64,000 nt of DNA from Scolanthus callimorphus (GCA_033964015.1 CM066913.1:30455577-30519576); one strand, 5' to 3'. Shown: positions 34,861 through 45,698, counted from the stretch's first letter. Notes: generated by a model not told the origin, from the letters alone. A program made the numbers and translations.

Positions 34861-35535
34861 GACAGGTTATTTTACAACTTCGAGCAACGTTTGGCTAAAA
34901 ATAGTGTTACTCAATGATTTCTATCCTAATTTGTAGATTTGTGGTCCACATTTCGAAATATCACAAAAGACAGAGGACTGGGTTCGCGCCGCCACAGAAA
35001 TAAGTGGTCAAAAATGGAAAAATTCTATAGAATCTATATAGGCTCGGTTAACATGACCATTTTAGGTGCGAAAAATATGTCTATCTGTAAAAACTAAAAC
35101 TTATTTTCTCAGCTTCCTGTGGAATTTTTTTACAGGGGCGAGAATACACGAACACTACCATCAAGACCTTTCAAATGAGACTAAAATAGAACTTTTTTTT
35201 ATTTCGAGTAACAATATTTTTTGCCGCTTTCTGGCAAAATTGCTCGAAGTTCTAAAAAAATGTGTCTTAATACTAAATATGAATCTTCTTCTGTGATAAA
35301 CAAATAGCACATCTCGAGAAAATATCTTATAGATCGGGCGGAGCATTTTAAACTGATTCGTGTAATCTAATTAGAATTAGCTTTCGAAAGACTCGAGTGC
35401 AAAATATGTGATACACCAAATATGAGATAAAAAATATACTGAAACACCTATAGCTGGAAAAATATGTAGTTCACTATCATCAGAAATAGAAGATGGCGGC
35501 TCGTAATCTGATCTTAGGCTGATCCCACTTTTCGT
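34861..35535. other. No gene seen
   Basis: AT-rich, with only short open frames lacking domains. Confidence 0.4.
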
Positions 35536-35569
35536 GGAAAGGCGCGTCTTTATAAAGACGCGCCTTTCC
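35536..35569. repeat. 34-bp perfect palindrome
   Basis: Two 17-bp arms, GGAAAGGCGCGTCTTTA and its complement, meet with no spacer. Such an exact cruciform-capable palindrome suggests the centre of a young fold-back element or a strong DNA secondary structure. Confidence 0.85.
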
Positions 35570-35987
35570 GTGAGACTGCCGGCCTAATCTGATTCAAGTG
35601 TAAATTTTTGACCCAGGTGTCACAGTAGCTTGGTAAAGAGTCGAATTCTAGGAAAAGTACTCTGATTCACGCAAATAAGGAAATCCCGGATTCCACATGT
35701 TCCTTTAAATAAATGAAAAATTATGTTGACTTCTTGATTAAGCGATGTGAGTTCATCGGCTTAAATTGCATACGCTTTCTGTCGAACTCTATTTTTTGCT
35801 CAAAATACCAGAAATACAATGTTAGGTTGTTAAACAGGTTTTAAGTATTCATACTTAGATATTTAGATCTGAAAAAGATCAATATGGAAGTGTTCTAATG
35901 TTTATTTTCTACTTTTGTTACCACGCGGGCTTTACCCTGTGACACAAGATGGCGGCCATTCAAGATTTCGAGCACTGTCTCTAAAAT
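35570..35987. other. No gene seen
   Basis: Anonymous AT-rich sequence. Confidence 0.35.
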
Positions 35988-36359
35988 CTAAATTTCACCA
36001 CTTTCCACCACTAGGACTAAATAGGACTTTTGATATGTTATTAAGCATACAATTCTGTGTCGAAAACCGTTGAGATACCTTCTGTTGCAATTAGTTCTAG
36101 GTTCAACCCATTTTTTCGATAGATGTACTGGACTAGAAGGGAACAGAGAAACAGTATGCGGGTGTCTGACTTCAGGCTTTAAAAATGTTTCACCACATAT
36201 GGCACATGTGACCTGCCGTGCCAGTGTTATTCTGCACTTATCATGGGTACTAATGTATTTAACTGACATTCGTTTGGTCAAGGAATTCCCAAAACATTTA
36301 TATAATGTTCCTCTATCTGTAAAGTCCCAGAGAAGTTTTTTGGCAGTTTTGCTATTCAA
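35988..36359 (-). CDS. Unrecognised minus-strand open frame, possible terminal exon
   Basis: 123 codons. It includes K-T-A-K-K-L-L-W-D-F, then C-R-I-T-L-A-R-Q-V-T-C-A-I-C-G-E-T-F and C-N-R-R-Y-L-N-G, a Cys pattern that could bind zinc. The frame stays open a little upstream to an acceptor-like AACTTAG. It lies downstream, on the same strand, of the broken gene at 36815-37312. The two may belong together, but there is no proof. Confidence 0.3.
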   Translation of the reverse strand: MNSKTAKKLLWDFTDRGTLYKCFGNSLTKRMSVKYISTHDKCRITLARQVTCAICGETFLKPEVRHPHTVSLFPSSPVHLSKKWVEPRTNCNRRYLNGFRHRIVCLITYQKSYLVLVVESGEI

Positions 36360-36814
36360 GTTTGAATTAACTAAGTTTATAGCAGCATGTTACAATGCAA
36401 ACAAAATGTTACTGATTTAAAAATGAGGACCCTGTGGGCTTCTTTACAAGCTTTCTACAACTCAAAGGTCAGCTGCCTCAGTTTTTGGAAACTGCACCGC
36501 AGATTAGACGGAATTAAATGATATATTGATGTTACCTTACAATATCTAGTAAACCACCACTTTTTTCAATGGTCTGAATGCTTTTAAAATTATTATATTT
36601 ATCTATCTGACACATGAAATATATAATATACTATAATGTGGTTTTTGTGTGGATTATGTTTTGTTTTCCATCCAGTGCTTATAACGATAATCGTGGTCGA
36701 AGGCTGGGATTGCCCTCGTCTGAAAACGGGTCCCCTTCACCGCCAAAAACTTCAAATAAACTAAGTATTGCCGCGCTTCCTCGGGGGAGCTTATCAACAG
36801 GGACTCCAATATTT

Positions 36815-37312
36815 TTATATTAGCCATGATGAACTGAGGGTAGTGGCTTCAGTTGTTTGCCGTCGTGACCTTAAATCTAAAATCAGAAGGTAGCAACGGC
36901 TTACCTTCAGGCCTGGCGGGATCCGCCCAAGAAGTATCAGCAGTAGCAGGTTTGCCTTTTTGAGTCTTTTGAGGCGGTTTGACCGAAAAGTGCCTCGACC
37001 GCCGCGAACTCGTCCTCTAGATTTGGGGGCGGTGGCGCAGATGTCGATGAAGTCGCGATACCCATGTCTCCTGCAACAGCTTGTCGCTGGGCCTTGGATG
37101 ATGCTATGGCGTTTCGGAGGACGACTTTTAAACCAGCCAACACCCAAATCGGAGATATCGCGCTCGGTTAGCCCGAGTAAAATTTCCTCGCTGTCCGAAT
37201 CGTTTGATGAGAGCATCTCCAAAAGATTGTCTGGAAAAGCATGCTCAGCCCCAAACGACAATAGCCAGGAGGAGAACATAGACTTTTTCCCCTTTTTGTT
37301 TCTTGGAGGTCA
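36815..37312 (-). pseudogene. Broken gene with SAM-like region
   Basis: A start at M-T-S-K-K-Q-K-G (37312) shifts frame within about 15 codons. The next frame reads A-F-P-D-N-L-L-E-M-L-S-S and then L-L-G-L-T-E-R-D-I-S-D-L-G-V, the beginning of a SAM-like helix bundle. The sequence then shifts again into L-A-G-L-K-V-V-L-R-N-A-I, which would complete it. This is followed by a Pro/Ser-rich linker and F-A-A-V-E-A-L-F-G-Q. Two frameshifts mark it as a pseudogene, probably of a transposon-related family. Confidence 0.5.
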
Positions 37313-37570
37313 TAGTAGTATTACGATAGCCAGAAAAAAGATGACAAAAATATGAATGATTTCGCGACGACTGTCTACAGCTTTTAGTATAAACCAACTA
37401 ATGGTCTATTACAAATCCTGCATGCTGATTGTCTGAGCTTCTAATGGACTATTAGTGATAGACCGTGCCTGGCAAAACCACCACCTTTCTTTGCAAGAAA
37501 ACTTGATTTTTTCAACATAAAATAATGTCATTCATTGCCAAAACCGACCAACCAGTTGGTTTATACTAAA

Positions 37571-37677
37571 ACAATTAGACCTCTCGTCCTCATGTGCTAT
37601 GATATCAACAGACCATTCGGCCTTCGGCCTCATGGTCTATTCATCATAGCACATTCGGCCTTGAGGTCTAATTGTTA
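37571..37677. repeat. Hairpin repeat
   Basis: ACAATTAGACCTC and TGTGCTATGAT pair with ATCATAGCACA and GAGGTCTAATTGT around CATTCGGCCTTCGGCCTCATG. It is the palindromic end-to-end form of a small element. Confidence 0.75.
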
Positions 37678-37880
37678 AATAGCTCTATTCACAATAGTCT
37701 CCTTACATTAAGGTCAAAATAGTTAATGATTAATCATCGTAATTATACTGCCAGTGACATTCCTCATTTTCTTATCCAGTCCAAATTGAATGCCAAATCA
37801 ATCTTCATCTTTTATACTTTTGTACATCTAGAACAATAATTCAAAGAACTATAATTCAAATATACAGATCAGGGTTCTGT

Positions 37881-37994
37881 AAGTAGTAAATAAAATATGA
37901 GCGGGAGATCTGTATGGGAATTTACAATGGCGAGGCGTTAGCCGAGCCATTGTAAAGCCCATACAGATCGGACGCGAATATTTTATCTTACTTG
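37881..37994. repeat. Hairpin repeat
   Basis: AAATAAAATAT...GATCTGTATGGG pairs with CCCATACAGATC...ATATTTTATCTT. The loop carries TTACAATGGC and GCCATTGTAA, which also pair. Confidence 0.75.
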
Positions 37995-38712
37995 TGAAAT
38001 TAAACAATAAGTGGAATGCACTATTCTATTACTTTTTTAGCCCTCAAACAATTCAGCACTGTGTACAATTCAGCACTGTGTACAATTCAGCGCCACAGTG
38101 TGGCTAGGTTAGTTTACATATTTGTATTGCTATCTCCAGAGTAGGGAGGGGGAAGGAAAAAAAAAGTGGTCACCCCCCACCCCCATACATGGTACCACCG
38201 TAGCCATGTATGGTATGTCATGTTGAATGTATACACCTGTCTCCATCGTGTACCTGTGACCGTGCTAACACACCCACACTGTAGTCATGTGTATGTAGCC
38301 TAGTGGAACTCGTATGCACCTGTATTGGACATGTGTGGATGAAATCGCAAAAATTAGTCACCAGGCATCCAAAAAGTCCTCACGTCCAAGTGGGCCATGT
38401 GTGTTGTCCCCACAAATTTAATTAAAACTACCTATACAACACCTTCGCCACTCCAGGAAGAATTGACTTGCACGCCTTGATTTGCATTTGAATTAGTTTC
38501 AACTGTGACCACTAACTAGTAAGTACATCAGGAATTTTGCAAATTAATCCGATAATGCTTCGACACATGACTATAGAGAACTTCAAGTAATATTTAAAAG
38601 CCGACTATGAGGACTTGACGGGATTTCAAAGTCCGCGCAATTAGTTCCAGTCCGAGGCGGAGCCGAGTTTCAACTGTGGCTCGGCTAACGCCTCGCCAGA
38701 GATGTCGCCTGA

Positions 38713-39109
38713 GCTCCTAGACTTCAAGAAGTGACAGGAAAAGTAGGCAATCGATATCCTGGCAAGACTTTGAACCAGATTGTTGTAGGCCTTAAATATG
38801 TCTTAGAGGAAGCCAATACAACTGACGTGAATTTCCTGGACAAAAGTAATCCTGCGTAAGTAAATAATTGTTTGCAAAACTTTGATCCGATTACTTTAAA
38901 GAATGAAAGACTTTCTTTGAAACTAAATTATATAACTAAATTATACATCTATTATTGATCGCAGTTACAGTGGACTTAGAAAGCTCCTTGACTCAGAAAT
39001 GAAAGAAGCCCAGAAAGCCGACACTGTGAACAAGCAGCCAGAGAAAGAGAGGGTCACAGACGAAGAAGAGGAAAACATGCGGCAGGCCGGTGTTTTTGGT
39101 GCTAAATAG
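38713..39109 (+). CDS. Two-exon piece of a ZMYM/QRICH/KIAA1958-like gene
   Basis: Exon A (about 38713-38855, donor GC|GTAAGT) reads V-G-N-R-Y-P-G-K-T-L-N-Q-I-V-V-G-L-K-Y-V-L and ends F-L-D-K-S-N-P. Exon B (38965-39109, acceptor GATCGCAG) continues in phase with L-R-K-L-L-D-S-E-M-K-E-A-Q-K-A and V-T-D-E-E-E-E-N-M-R-Q-A-G-V-F-G, then a TAG. This is the segment just upstream of the DUF3504/tyrosine-recombinase-like domain in the invertebrate KIAA1958/QRICH1/ZMYM family, thought to derive from Crypton transposases. The family normally continues for hundreds of residues, so the TAG truncates it. Upstream coding sequence was not found either. It is probably a gene fragment. Confidence 0.6.
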
Positions 39110-40271
39110 TACAGTTAATACTATTGTGACCATTAATAATTATTCTATGTACACTTTAACGTAGAATGTAGAAATGCAGAGCAGAGTATAACAAAGTCTA
39201 TGATGTGGTTTGAGTGGTTAAAACTTTGCAGGTCTTTGAAATCCTGTTTAGTTTTGCTGGCTGTACTTTGAAATCATTAAAATTCATATTTCAAAGTACA
39301 CGTACCTTTGAAACATCAATAATTCACGTTTCAAAGGTACTAGTACTTTGAAATATGAATTTTAATGATTTCAAAGTACAGCTAGCAAAACTAGACGGGG
39401 TTTCAAAGAACTGCACGTGGTACAAATGAAGAGCTCTTATGTGAATTATGTGAATTACACTTCAAGATAAGTAACCTTTCGTCTAATTTAAATTATTGCT
39501 CCTTTTGAATATGATGGAGCGGAATTGACTAGTGGTGGGAGATTATTCCATACTTTTGGCCAGCTAATGATCAGCGTTTCTGCAGCTCGGTATTGATGCA
39601 ATAGCAACGTTTCTGTCGTATAAATTTCAGAATCGAGCTGCGAAAGTTATTACTAATTTTGATTTTGATTTTAAACGACTGTCCCTACTCTCTTATCAAC
39701 ACGAGGGGGATGCTCCCGACCCCCAATCAGCATTCCCGCCTGAATCTCATAAAACCGCAGGTAGATGTATACTTTATCCATCGATTTGGCCATAAACGGG
39801 AACGTTTCTAAAGCTATCCTTGTATTACGGAGGTAATAGTTTTATTTTCCCGTGAACTCCATTATATCGAGATTCAAGGGAAAATAAAACTAACTACTAA
39901 CCGAGGTGTAGCGGTCATTAGTGTTTTATTATATAGCCAATAAGAAAGAAAGAGGAAAACAACAATTTCGACCGAAAACTACTGCTACTTACAGCCAAAC
40001 TACAAAAAAGAAAACTTTCTAAGTAAGCATAAATTCTGGAGGCTCTTGAACAATTCCAAGGTTGTAAAAACTCAACAATATTCAAGTGTAAGAGCTACAT
40101 TTAAAAAAAAAAATAAATACATGTACGTACGATTCACGTTTTTTTTTTTTATCTAATTCATCCACAACTTGGTACACAAAAACCAAAATGCAAAATTGTG
40201 TTCGAAGCCGCAATTTTTCTGTTCACTATTAGAAGTGATACTTTCCAAGTGGGCAATAATTTTAGTAGTAT
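39110..40271. other. Repeats, no gene
   Basis: Contains the strong fold-back at 39229-39413 and a weaker hairpin at about 39830-39905 (GGTAATAGTTTTATTTTCCC versus GGGAAAATAAAACTAACTAC). The remainder is anonymous. Confidence 0.45.
39229..39413. mobile_element. Near-perfect fold-back element with TTTGAAA motifs
   Basis: Arms of about 86 bp (39229-39314 and 39327-39413) differ at only a handful of sites. Within each arm GTACTTTGAAAT and CATATTTCAAAGTAC are themselves inverted, so the element is a palindrome of palindromes. Confidence 0.85.
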
Positions 40272-40750
40272 AGGGGGCACCGAATTAGCAGTTTTTTTGC
40301 GGGTGAGCCTGCGGGTGAGCCGGATGACGTCACAGACAATTTTTTTGCGGGCGAGCATGAGGGTGAGCCTGGTGGTGAGGAGCCCTATTGTTATCGGAGA
40401 CAATAGAAGGATTAACACTGGAATGCTTTTGTTCAGGAGGGATTAAGAAAAACAAAGGGAGACAATACCAGGATTAACTAAGGGAAGGCTTTTGTGTAAG
40501 GATTAGTGTTTGTTGACTGCAACTCGAATATTAATTATAGTGTAAGGTTTTGTTTATACGGAGATAACATATCAGAAAATGCAGAGATATGGCGTATTCT
40601 CTTTTTTATAAAATGAATGAATATCGATTACATACAATACTATTACATAAAATACTACCACTAACGGTTAGGTAAATAAACGCTTTATTAAGAATTGATT
40701 ACAAGTCTAAAGTCTGTTCACTAGCATTCTTGACTTGGGTAGAGGTTTCC
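40272..40750. repeat. Left terminal inverted repeat of the Polinton-like element
   Basis: From the outside it begins with ACCGAATTAGC and has a GATGACGTCAC motif at 40323-40333. It contains GAGGAGCCCTATTGTTATCG, the GGGAGACAATACCAGGATTA block, and inward AAATAAACGCTTTATTAAGA. It matches the two right-hand segments in reverse orientation. Its inner end overlaps the last codons of the minus-strand zinc gene. Confidence 0.85.
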
Positions 40751-41526
40751 ACTCATCTTTTTTCTTGTTGTAATACGATCCCGCCATGCAATCATAACAC
40801 CGCAGAAAAGACCCTTTCCAAGCTTTTCCCATGGGTGATTGCTTTTGACAAACCGGGCATTCGTAGAGTTTGTCTTTATCGTAACGTCCGGACATTTTAT
40901 CTTGCCACAAGCATTTTCCACACCCAGCAATATCGATGCAATAAGAATTGTTCCCTTCACAATGACTGCATAAACCATCGACTTTCTTTTCAATGTCACC
41001 CGATACTCCATCTCCCTGTTGACTCTTTTCTTCGTCACTGGATTGCTCAGTTTCCTCATCGCTGGATTGCTCCTCTTCGTCATCGTCACCAGCAGATTGG
41101 TCAGTTTCTTCATCACTCTTATTATTACCGTCCGTTTCATCATCGCTAGATTGGTCGCTTTGTGTCTCTCTGCTTTCATAAGTAACTACATCGTTCAATG
41201 CTGCTTTGTTACGGATCAATCTTTTATCAACTCCTAATTCTGCCAGTCCCTCGAGAAAAGACTGTAAGCCTCTTGGAGGTGAAATATCTTCGCTGAAAGG
41301 TAGTAATACAAACTCTACAAGATCAGCAATAACTGTGTTTGGTATTCTGCGTTTACGACGAATCATTTCCCCGTTAGGAGACCAAATCAAAATATCTTAG
41401 AGCTATACTGTGCAGTAGGTCTCGGGCATCTTGATAGGGAACAGCATTTGAAATCTGACTCAACACGTCTTTGATTCGAGGTTGATCTTTTGTCTCCTCG
41501 TGCTCATCCTCGTCATCGCTAGACAT
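40707..41526 (-). pseudogene. Acidic zinc-binding protein gene with one frameshift
   Basis: It begins M-S-S-D-D-E-D-E-H-E-E-T at 41526, 25 bp downstream of a TATA box, and reads V-P-Y-Q-D-A-R-D-L-L-H-S-I-A-L. It shifts frame near 41385 and continues R-R-K-R-R-I-P-N-T-V-I-A-D-L-V-E-F-V. A long Ser/Asp/Glu/Gln-rich acidic stretch follows. The end is Cys-rich: C-S-H-C, then C-G-K-C, then C-P-V-C, then C-Y-D-C, probably two zinc sites. I recognise no named family. Acidic tract plus zinc ribbons would suit a transcription or DNA-binding role in the element, but that is inference. Confidence 0.6.
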
Positions 41527-41550
41527 CGCTAGATCCTCAAACGTGACTTG

Positions 41551-41558
41551 TATTTATA
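41551..41558 (-). promoter_or_regulatory. TATA box of the acidic zinc protein gene
   Basis: TATAAATA on the minus strand, 25 bp upstream of the ATG at 41526 and directly after the stop of the upstream minus gene. The same octamer lies before the plus-strand ATPase region, which suggests a shared compact promoter type. Confidence 0.6.
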
Positions 41559-41561
41559 CCC

Positions 41562-41860
41562 TCAGAGCAGTAATGCTAAAACAGGGACGAGTAGGTCTTT
41601 TTGTGACAAGATTTGCTTTTTTTCTTTGAAAGGGGTGGAACCACTAGCCAAGGCGCCTAGGTCCTCCCCGTGTCGTCTTATGTTACTAAACTCATCATCA
41701 CCCAATGGAATATATCCATTTCCAACATTATGGGCAATCTGAGTTAGAGCATGAACTTGTTCTGGGGTGGCTGTGTCGAGAAGGTATTGGCGCTGATGTG
41801 GCGGGCAACTACACAATGCTTGAAGAAAGCCGAGGTTGTTCTTCACTACCCGAGACATGG
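41562..41860 (-). CDS. Small Polinton-associated protein, unnamed
   Basis: It starts M-S-R-V-V-K-N-N-L-G at 41860 and gives about 99 codons to a TGA at 41562. Motifs are C-P-P-H-Q-R-Q-Y-L-L-D-T-A-T-P-E-Q-V-H-A, then I-A-H-N-V-G-N-G-Y-I-P-L, then H-G-E-D-L-G-A-L-A and a hydrophobic C-terminal V-L-A-L-L-L. From memory, short proteins of this form occur beside the ATPase gene in Polinton/adintovirus-like elements of aquatic invertebrates, with unknown function. The LINE has inserted 1-2 bp upstream of the ATG and so has cut it off from its promoter. The frame itself is intact. Confidence 0.6.
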
Positions 41861-41861
41861 T

Positions 41862-44800
41862 TACATACATACATACATACACACATTTATTTATACACGG
41901 TTAAAAATCATCAGTATAACATACAAACATATAGATAAAATGATTACATGTAACTGTTTTCCATGATTGCCGTGTGTGAGTTCGGTAACTACAAAAATTG
42001 GGTGATACCCTTCTTAAATTTCCCCAGTGAATCTGATTGTCTCAGTTCATCTGGTAGACTATTCCAAAGTTTGGCCCCGTTGTAACTGAAACACCGTTTT
42101 CGGTAGTTTGTTTTCGGCATCGGTAGTGCCAACTTATTATCCTGGTTTCTTAGATTATAATGAGAATCACAGGAAACAAACAGATCCCGTAAATATGAGG
42201 GAAAAAGACCATTGAGGGTTTTATACATTGCAACACCTAGGTGTTTGTTTCTTCTTGTGGACACGTCGTCCCAACCAAGAAGATTACGGAGAAGAGCTGA
42301 GCTAGTGTCAAAGGGCGATTTTGTTAAGACTCTGGCAGCGTGGTTTTGTAATTTTTGCAATTTATCATTGAGTTTGCTGTTTATTCCATGCCACACTGGA
42401 CTGCAGTAATCGAAATGTGGCTCAATGAGCGCTTTATAGATTTTGACAGCAGTGTCCAAGGTGACAAACGGCCTAATCCGTTTCAGGGCGCCAATGCCAG
42501 ATGAAATTTTTTTCGATATCTCATTTATGTGATTGTCCCAACACAGATTTTTGTCGATAAATACGCCCATGATTTTGTTTCATCAACCCTTTTGATCTTT
42601 TTTCCCCTCAATGTTTATGTTTATAGGACGACCATCAGCTCTGGCACTTAACCTTTGTCTAGAGCCCATAATCATGAATTCAGTTTTGGCCACGTTTAGG
42701 CTTAACTTATTGGCTTTTAGCCATTGATTTAGTTTTGAGAGCTCAAGGTTGATTTAAATCTCGAGTTCTTCAATGGCCGGAGCTGATATGCTTAGATTTG
42801 TGTCGTCTGCATACATTCGTGGGCAAGAGGTGCTTAAGCAACTAGATAGATCATTGATGTACAATAGAAACAGAAGTGGGCCAATTATGGACCCTTGAGG
42901 CACCCCACCTGTCAGGTTAGAGTTACCGGACAAGTGTCCATTGACGTTACACCTCTGTTTACGGTTGCTTAAATACGACTTGAACCACTTTTGGCTGTCA
43001 TTTGTCACCCCATAGTATCCCAACTTGCTCAATAAGATCTCGTGGTTTATCGTATCGAAAGCCTTTTTTAAATCAATAAAGATTACACCATTGAGTAGGC
43101 CTTTATCAATATTAACTGACCAACTGTCAGTGGCTTCGAGCAGAGCTGTTAGGTACTATGGAGTGATCTGAAGCCTGACTGTTGATTTGATAGCAATTTA
43201 TTATCATTTAAGTAATTATAGAGTTGATTGTGAACTATTTTTTCAAAGATTTTCGCGACTACTGGCAGTACAGATATTGGTCGATAATTATCAGGGTCCG
43301 TTTTCGAGCCCTTCTTGAAAATGGGCGAGACTTTTGCTAATTTCCATTCCGATGGAAAAATCCCGCTAGTAATAGAGCGATTGAAAATGCATGTCAAGTA
43401 AGGAGACACAACATCGACTGCCATTTTCAATAGTCTACATGGAATCTTATCTAATGCTGTCGCTTTATTTTTATCTAGTTTGTTTATTAACTTGCGTACC
43501 TCAGCTTCTGTTGTTACGCTTAGCGAAAATGATTTCTCAGTTTGCGTTAAATATGACTCGGGCTCAATCGCAGTGTCCGTGATACCGCTGGCCAATTTCT
43601 CGCCAATTGTAGAGAAATGTGAGTTTAAGGCTTCTGCCATAGCGGCAGGGGAAGTTATGCTGGTGCCTTCTATTTTAAGTTCAGAAATTTCAGTTGATTT
43701 TTTCTCGCGAGAATTTAGCTCGTTGATAATAGACCAGGTTTTGCGCATGTCGTCTTTTGATTTTTCGAGGTTACTAACAAAATATTGGCGTTTTGCCTTC
43801 TTTATAGCGTTGTTGACTGAATTCCTTTCTTTTCTGTAATCGCTCCATATTGTTGAATCATTTGATTGTTCAGCTCTTTTCTTTAGATAGTCGCGCCTAC
43901 GCATTTTTCCTATTAGATCACTATTGATCCATGGCGATTGTTTTTTTGCCTATTCTTTTATGGCGCAGCGGAGCGTGCTTGTCTAAGCATTTCATAAAGA
44001 GCAATTTAAATTCTTCCCACATTTCGTCAGGATCAGTCAACAATGCAATTTTACTCCAGTCATTGAGTTTTAAATCGTTAATAAAATTGACTTCATTGAA
44101 ATTTTTGAGAGAGCGCTTTTCTATTGTTTTGGTTGTGCTTTTGTTAAGATAATGAATTTTTCTTGTCATGTAGACAAGTGAGTGGTCGCTAATACCCAAA
44201 TGCACGACATTGGAATCCACAATTGTGTTAGGCGAATTTGTAATGCATAAATCGATCAGCGATTTTGTTGTTTCAGTCACCCTGGTAGGCTTGGTGATCA
44301 GTTGGCTAAGGCCATATATTTGTAACACATTCAACAATGAGTGCGAAACGTATCAAGAGAACCTGGGAGTAAATTTGCATTACAGTCGCCAGTCAAGTAG
44401 AAGTCGTGACTTTGGGAATCGATTTTAGCGATAATTTCTTCTAAAGCACTGAATATTTCTGAAACTGGCCAAGGAGTCCTTTGTGGTCGATACCATGTCG
44501 ATACTACAAATGGTTTGGAGTGCGGATTTGAGATTTCGATTGCAAAAAACTCAAGTTTTTCGTGTGCAAGATCACTGCGGATTTTGTAATTGAGGTTGCT
44601 ACGCACATAAAAACAGACTCCACCACCATTTATAGTGCGATCTTTTCTGATGACCTCGTAGCCAGGTAGAGAAATTTCGTGATCTTTAATTGATTCATCG
44701 AGTTTTGTTTCGTTGATTGACAGAATATCTATTTTCTGTTCGGATAGATATAACCTAAGCTCATCGATATGAGTGGTTAGTCGGTTGATATTTAGACAGG

Positions 44801-44936
44801 CCATGACGAGGCCTTTTTTGGAAAAACTAGTGTAACTCTTTTTTTCATTATCGTTGCTAGTCTTACCATTTAGAGAGTGGGACCTGCTTGTTACCTGTGA
44901 TTGAGGGCTGTTACCGGACTCACAGGCGGCAATCAT
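41862..44936 (-). mobile_element. CR1/L2-like LINE, nearly full length but broken
   Basis: Read on the minus strand. An endonuclease domain at 44936-44331 has A-C-L-N-I-N-R-L, D-I-L-S-I-N-E-T-K-L-D and T-G-D-C-N-A-N. Its end (S-D-H-S) lies in the next frame at 44337-43921. The RT is at 43904-43149 (Y-R-P-I-S-V-L-P-V-V-A-K-I-F-E-K), continuing at 43032-42754 with Y-A-D-D, and the C-terminal part is at 42570-41989 (I-E-P-H-F-D-Y-C-S-P-V-W). Frameshifts lie near 44335, 43945 and 43149, with a stop near 42754. The 3' end carries a (GTAT)n microsatellite at 41862-41900. The domain order fits the CR1/L2/Jockey group. It is dead as it stands. Confidence 0.85.
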
Positions 44937-44960
44937 CTTACAAATGAAACAGTGCCAGTG

Positions 44961-45270
44961 GAGCTACCCGTAGCGCCCGTCAACGCCCGCTACAACGCCC
45001 GTCACCGCCCGCTACAACGCCCGTCAACGCCCGCTACAACGCCCGTCGCGCCCGTCAACGCCCGCTACAACGCCCGTCACCGCCCGCTACAACGCCCGTC
45101 ACCGCCCGCTACAACGCCCGTCACCGCCCGCTACAACGCCCGTCACCGCCCGCTACAACGCCCGTCGCGCCCGCTACAGCGCCCGTCAACGCCCGCTACA
45201 GCGCCCGTCGCGCCCGTCAACGGCCGCTACAACGCCCGTCAACGGCCGCTACAGCGCCCGCAAGACGCCC
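44961..45270. repeat. GC-rich 22-bp tandem array, block 1
   Basis: The unit is CGCCCGCTACAACGCCCGTC with A/C variants at the junction. It repeats about 14 times, with GCGCCCGTCGCGCCCGTC interruptions and drift to CGGCCGCTACA at the right. It lies between the two divergent gene modules. Frames across it (R-Y-N-A-R-H-R-P-L-Q) are by-products. Confidence 0.85.
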
Positions 45271-45475
45271 GCAATGAAAAGTATAAATAGGAGTGTTTCC
45301 CGAATCCTTACCCATTACCAAACAAACGGTTGAAGTATGAACATCATGGTAAAGAAAGCTGTTTGTCCAGAGTGTGGAACAGGATTTTCACGTCATTATG
45401 ATATGGAGAGACATAAAAAGAAACATCATCCAAACATCGTTACAGGTGAAACAAAGGACCGTAGACAGGACGCCC
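45240..45475 (+). repeat. Upstream duplicate of the ATPase gene's promoter and start
   Basis: Everything from CAACGGCCGCTACAGCGCCC through a TATAAATA (45282-45289) to the zinc finger and T-G-E-T-K is repeated at about 45656-45865. In this upstream copy an ATG at about 45338 is in frame with the zinc finger. The copy then runs into array block 2 and stops soon after 45460. The two copies differ by a single A in an A-run after the ATG. Confidence 0.8.
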
Positions 45476-45488
45476 ACTAAAGTGCCTG

Positions 45489-45676
45489 TCAATCCCCGTC
45501 ACGCCCGCTACAGCGCCCGTCAACGCCCGCTACAGCGCCCGTCAACGCCCGTAGCGCCCGTCAACGCCCGCTACAACGCCCGTCGCGCCCGCTACAGTGC
45601 CCGTCAACGCCCGCTACAACGCCCGTCAACGGCCGCTACAACGCCCGTCAACGGCCGCTACAGCGCCCGCAAGACG
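45489..45676. repeat. GC-rich 22-bp tandem array, block 2
   Basis: Same units as block 1 (CGCCCGCTACAGCGCCCGTC and variants), about eight of them. It arose with the neighbouring promoter duplication. Confidence 0.85.
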
Positions 45677-45690
45677 CCCGCAATGAAAAA

Positions 45691-45698
45691 TATAAATA
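45691..45698 (+). promoter_or_regulatory. TATA box of the ATPase gene
   Basis: TATAAATA about 55 bp upstream of the first ATG in the region. An identical box is in the duplicate at 45282-45289, and the opposite module has the same octamer. Confidence 0.55.

Larger units (their letters stand above)
37313..38712. other. Hairpin repeats, no gene
   Basis: Holds the hairpins at 37571-37677 and 37881-37994, short tandem copies of CAGCACTGTGTACAATT near 38057-38090, and an inverted GAGGCGGAGCCGAG/CTCGGCTAACGCCTC motif near 38656-38695. The same GGCGAGGCGTTAGCCGAGCC core is at 37929-37950, so these belong to one repeat family. Confidence 0.5.

Noticed and set aside
44901..45290. Arg/Pro-rich open frame across the GC array
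   Set aside because: Product of the 22-bp tandem units; the overlapping ATPase duplicate and divergent modules explain the region better.
44961..45676. CRISPR-like array of GC repeats
   Set aside because: Contiguous 22-bp tandem units with no spacers.
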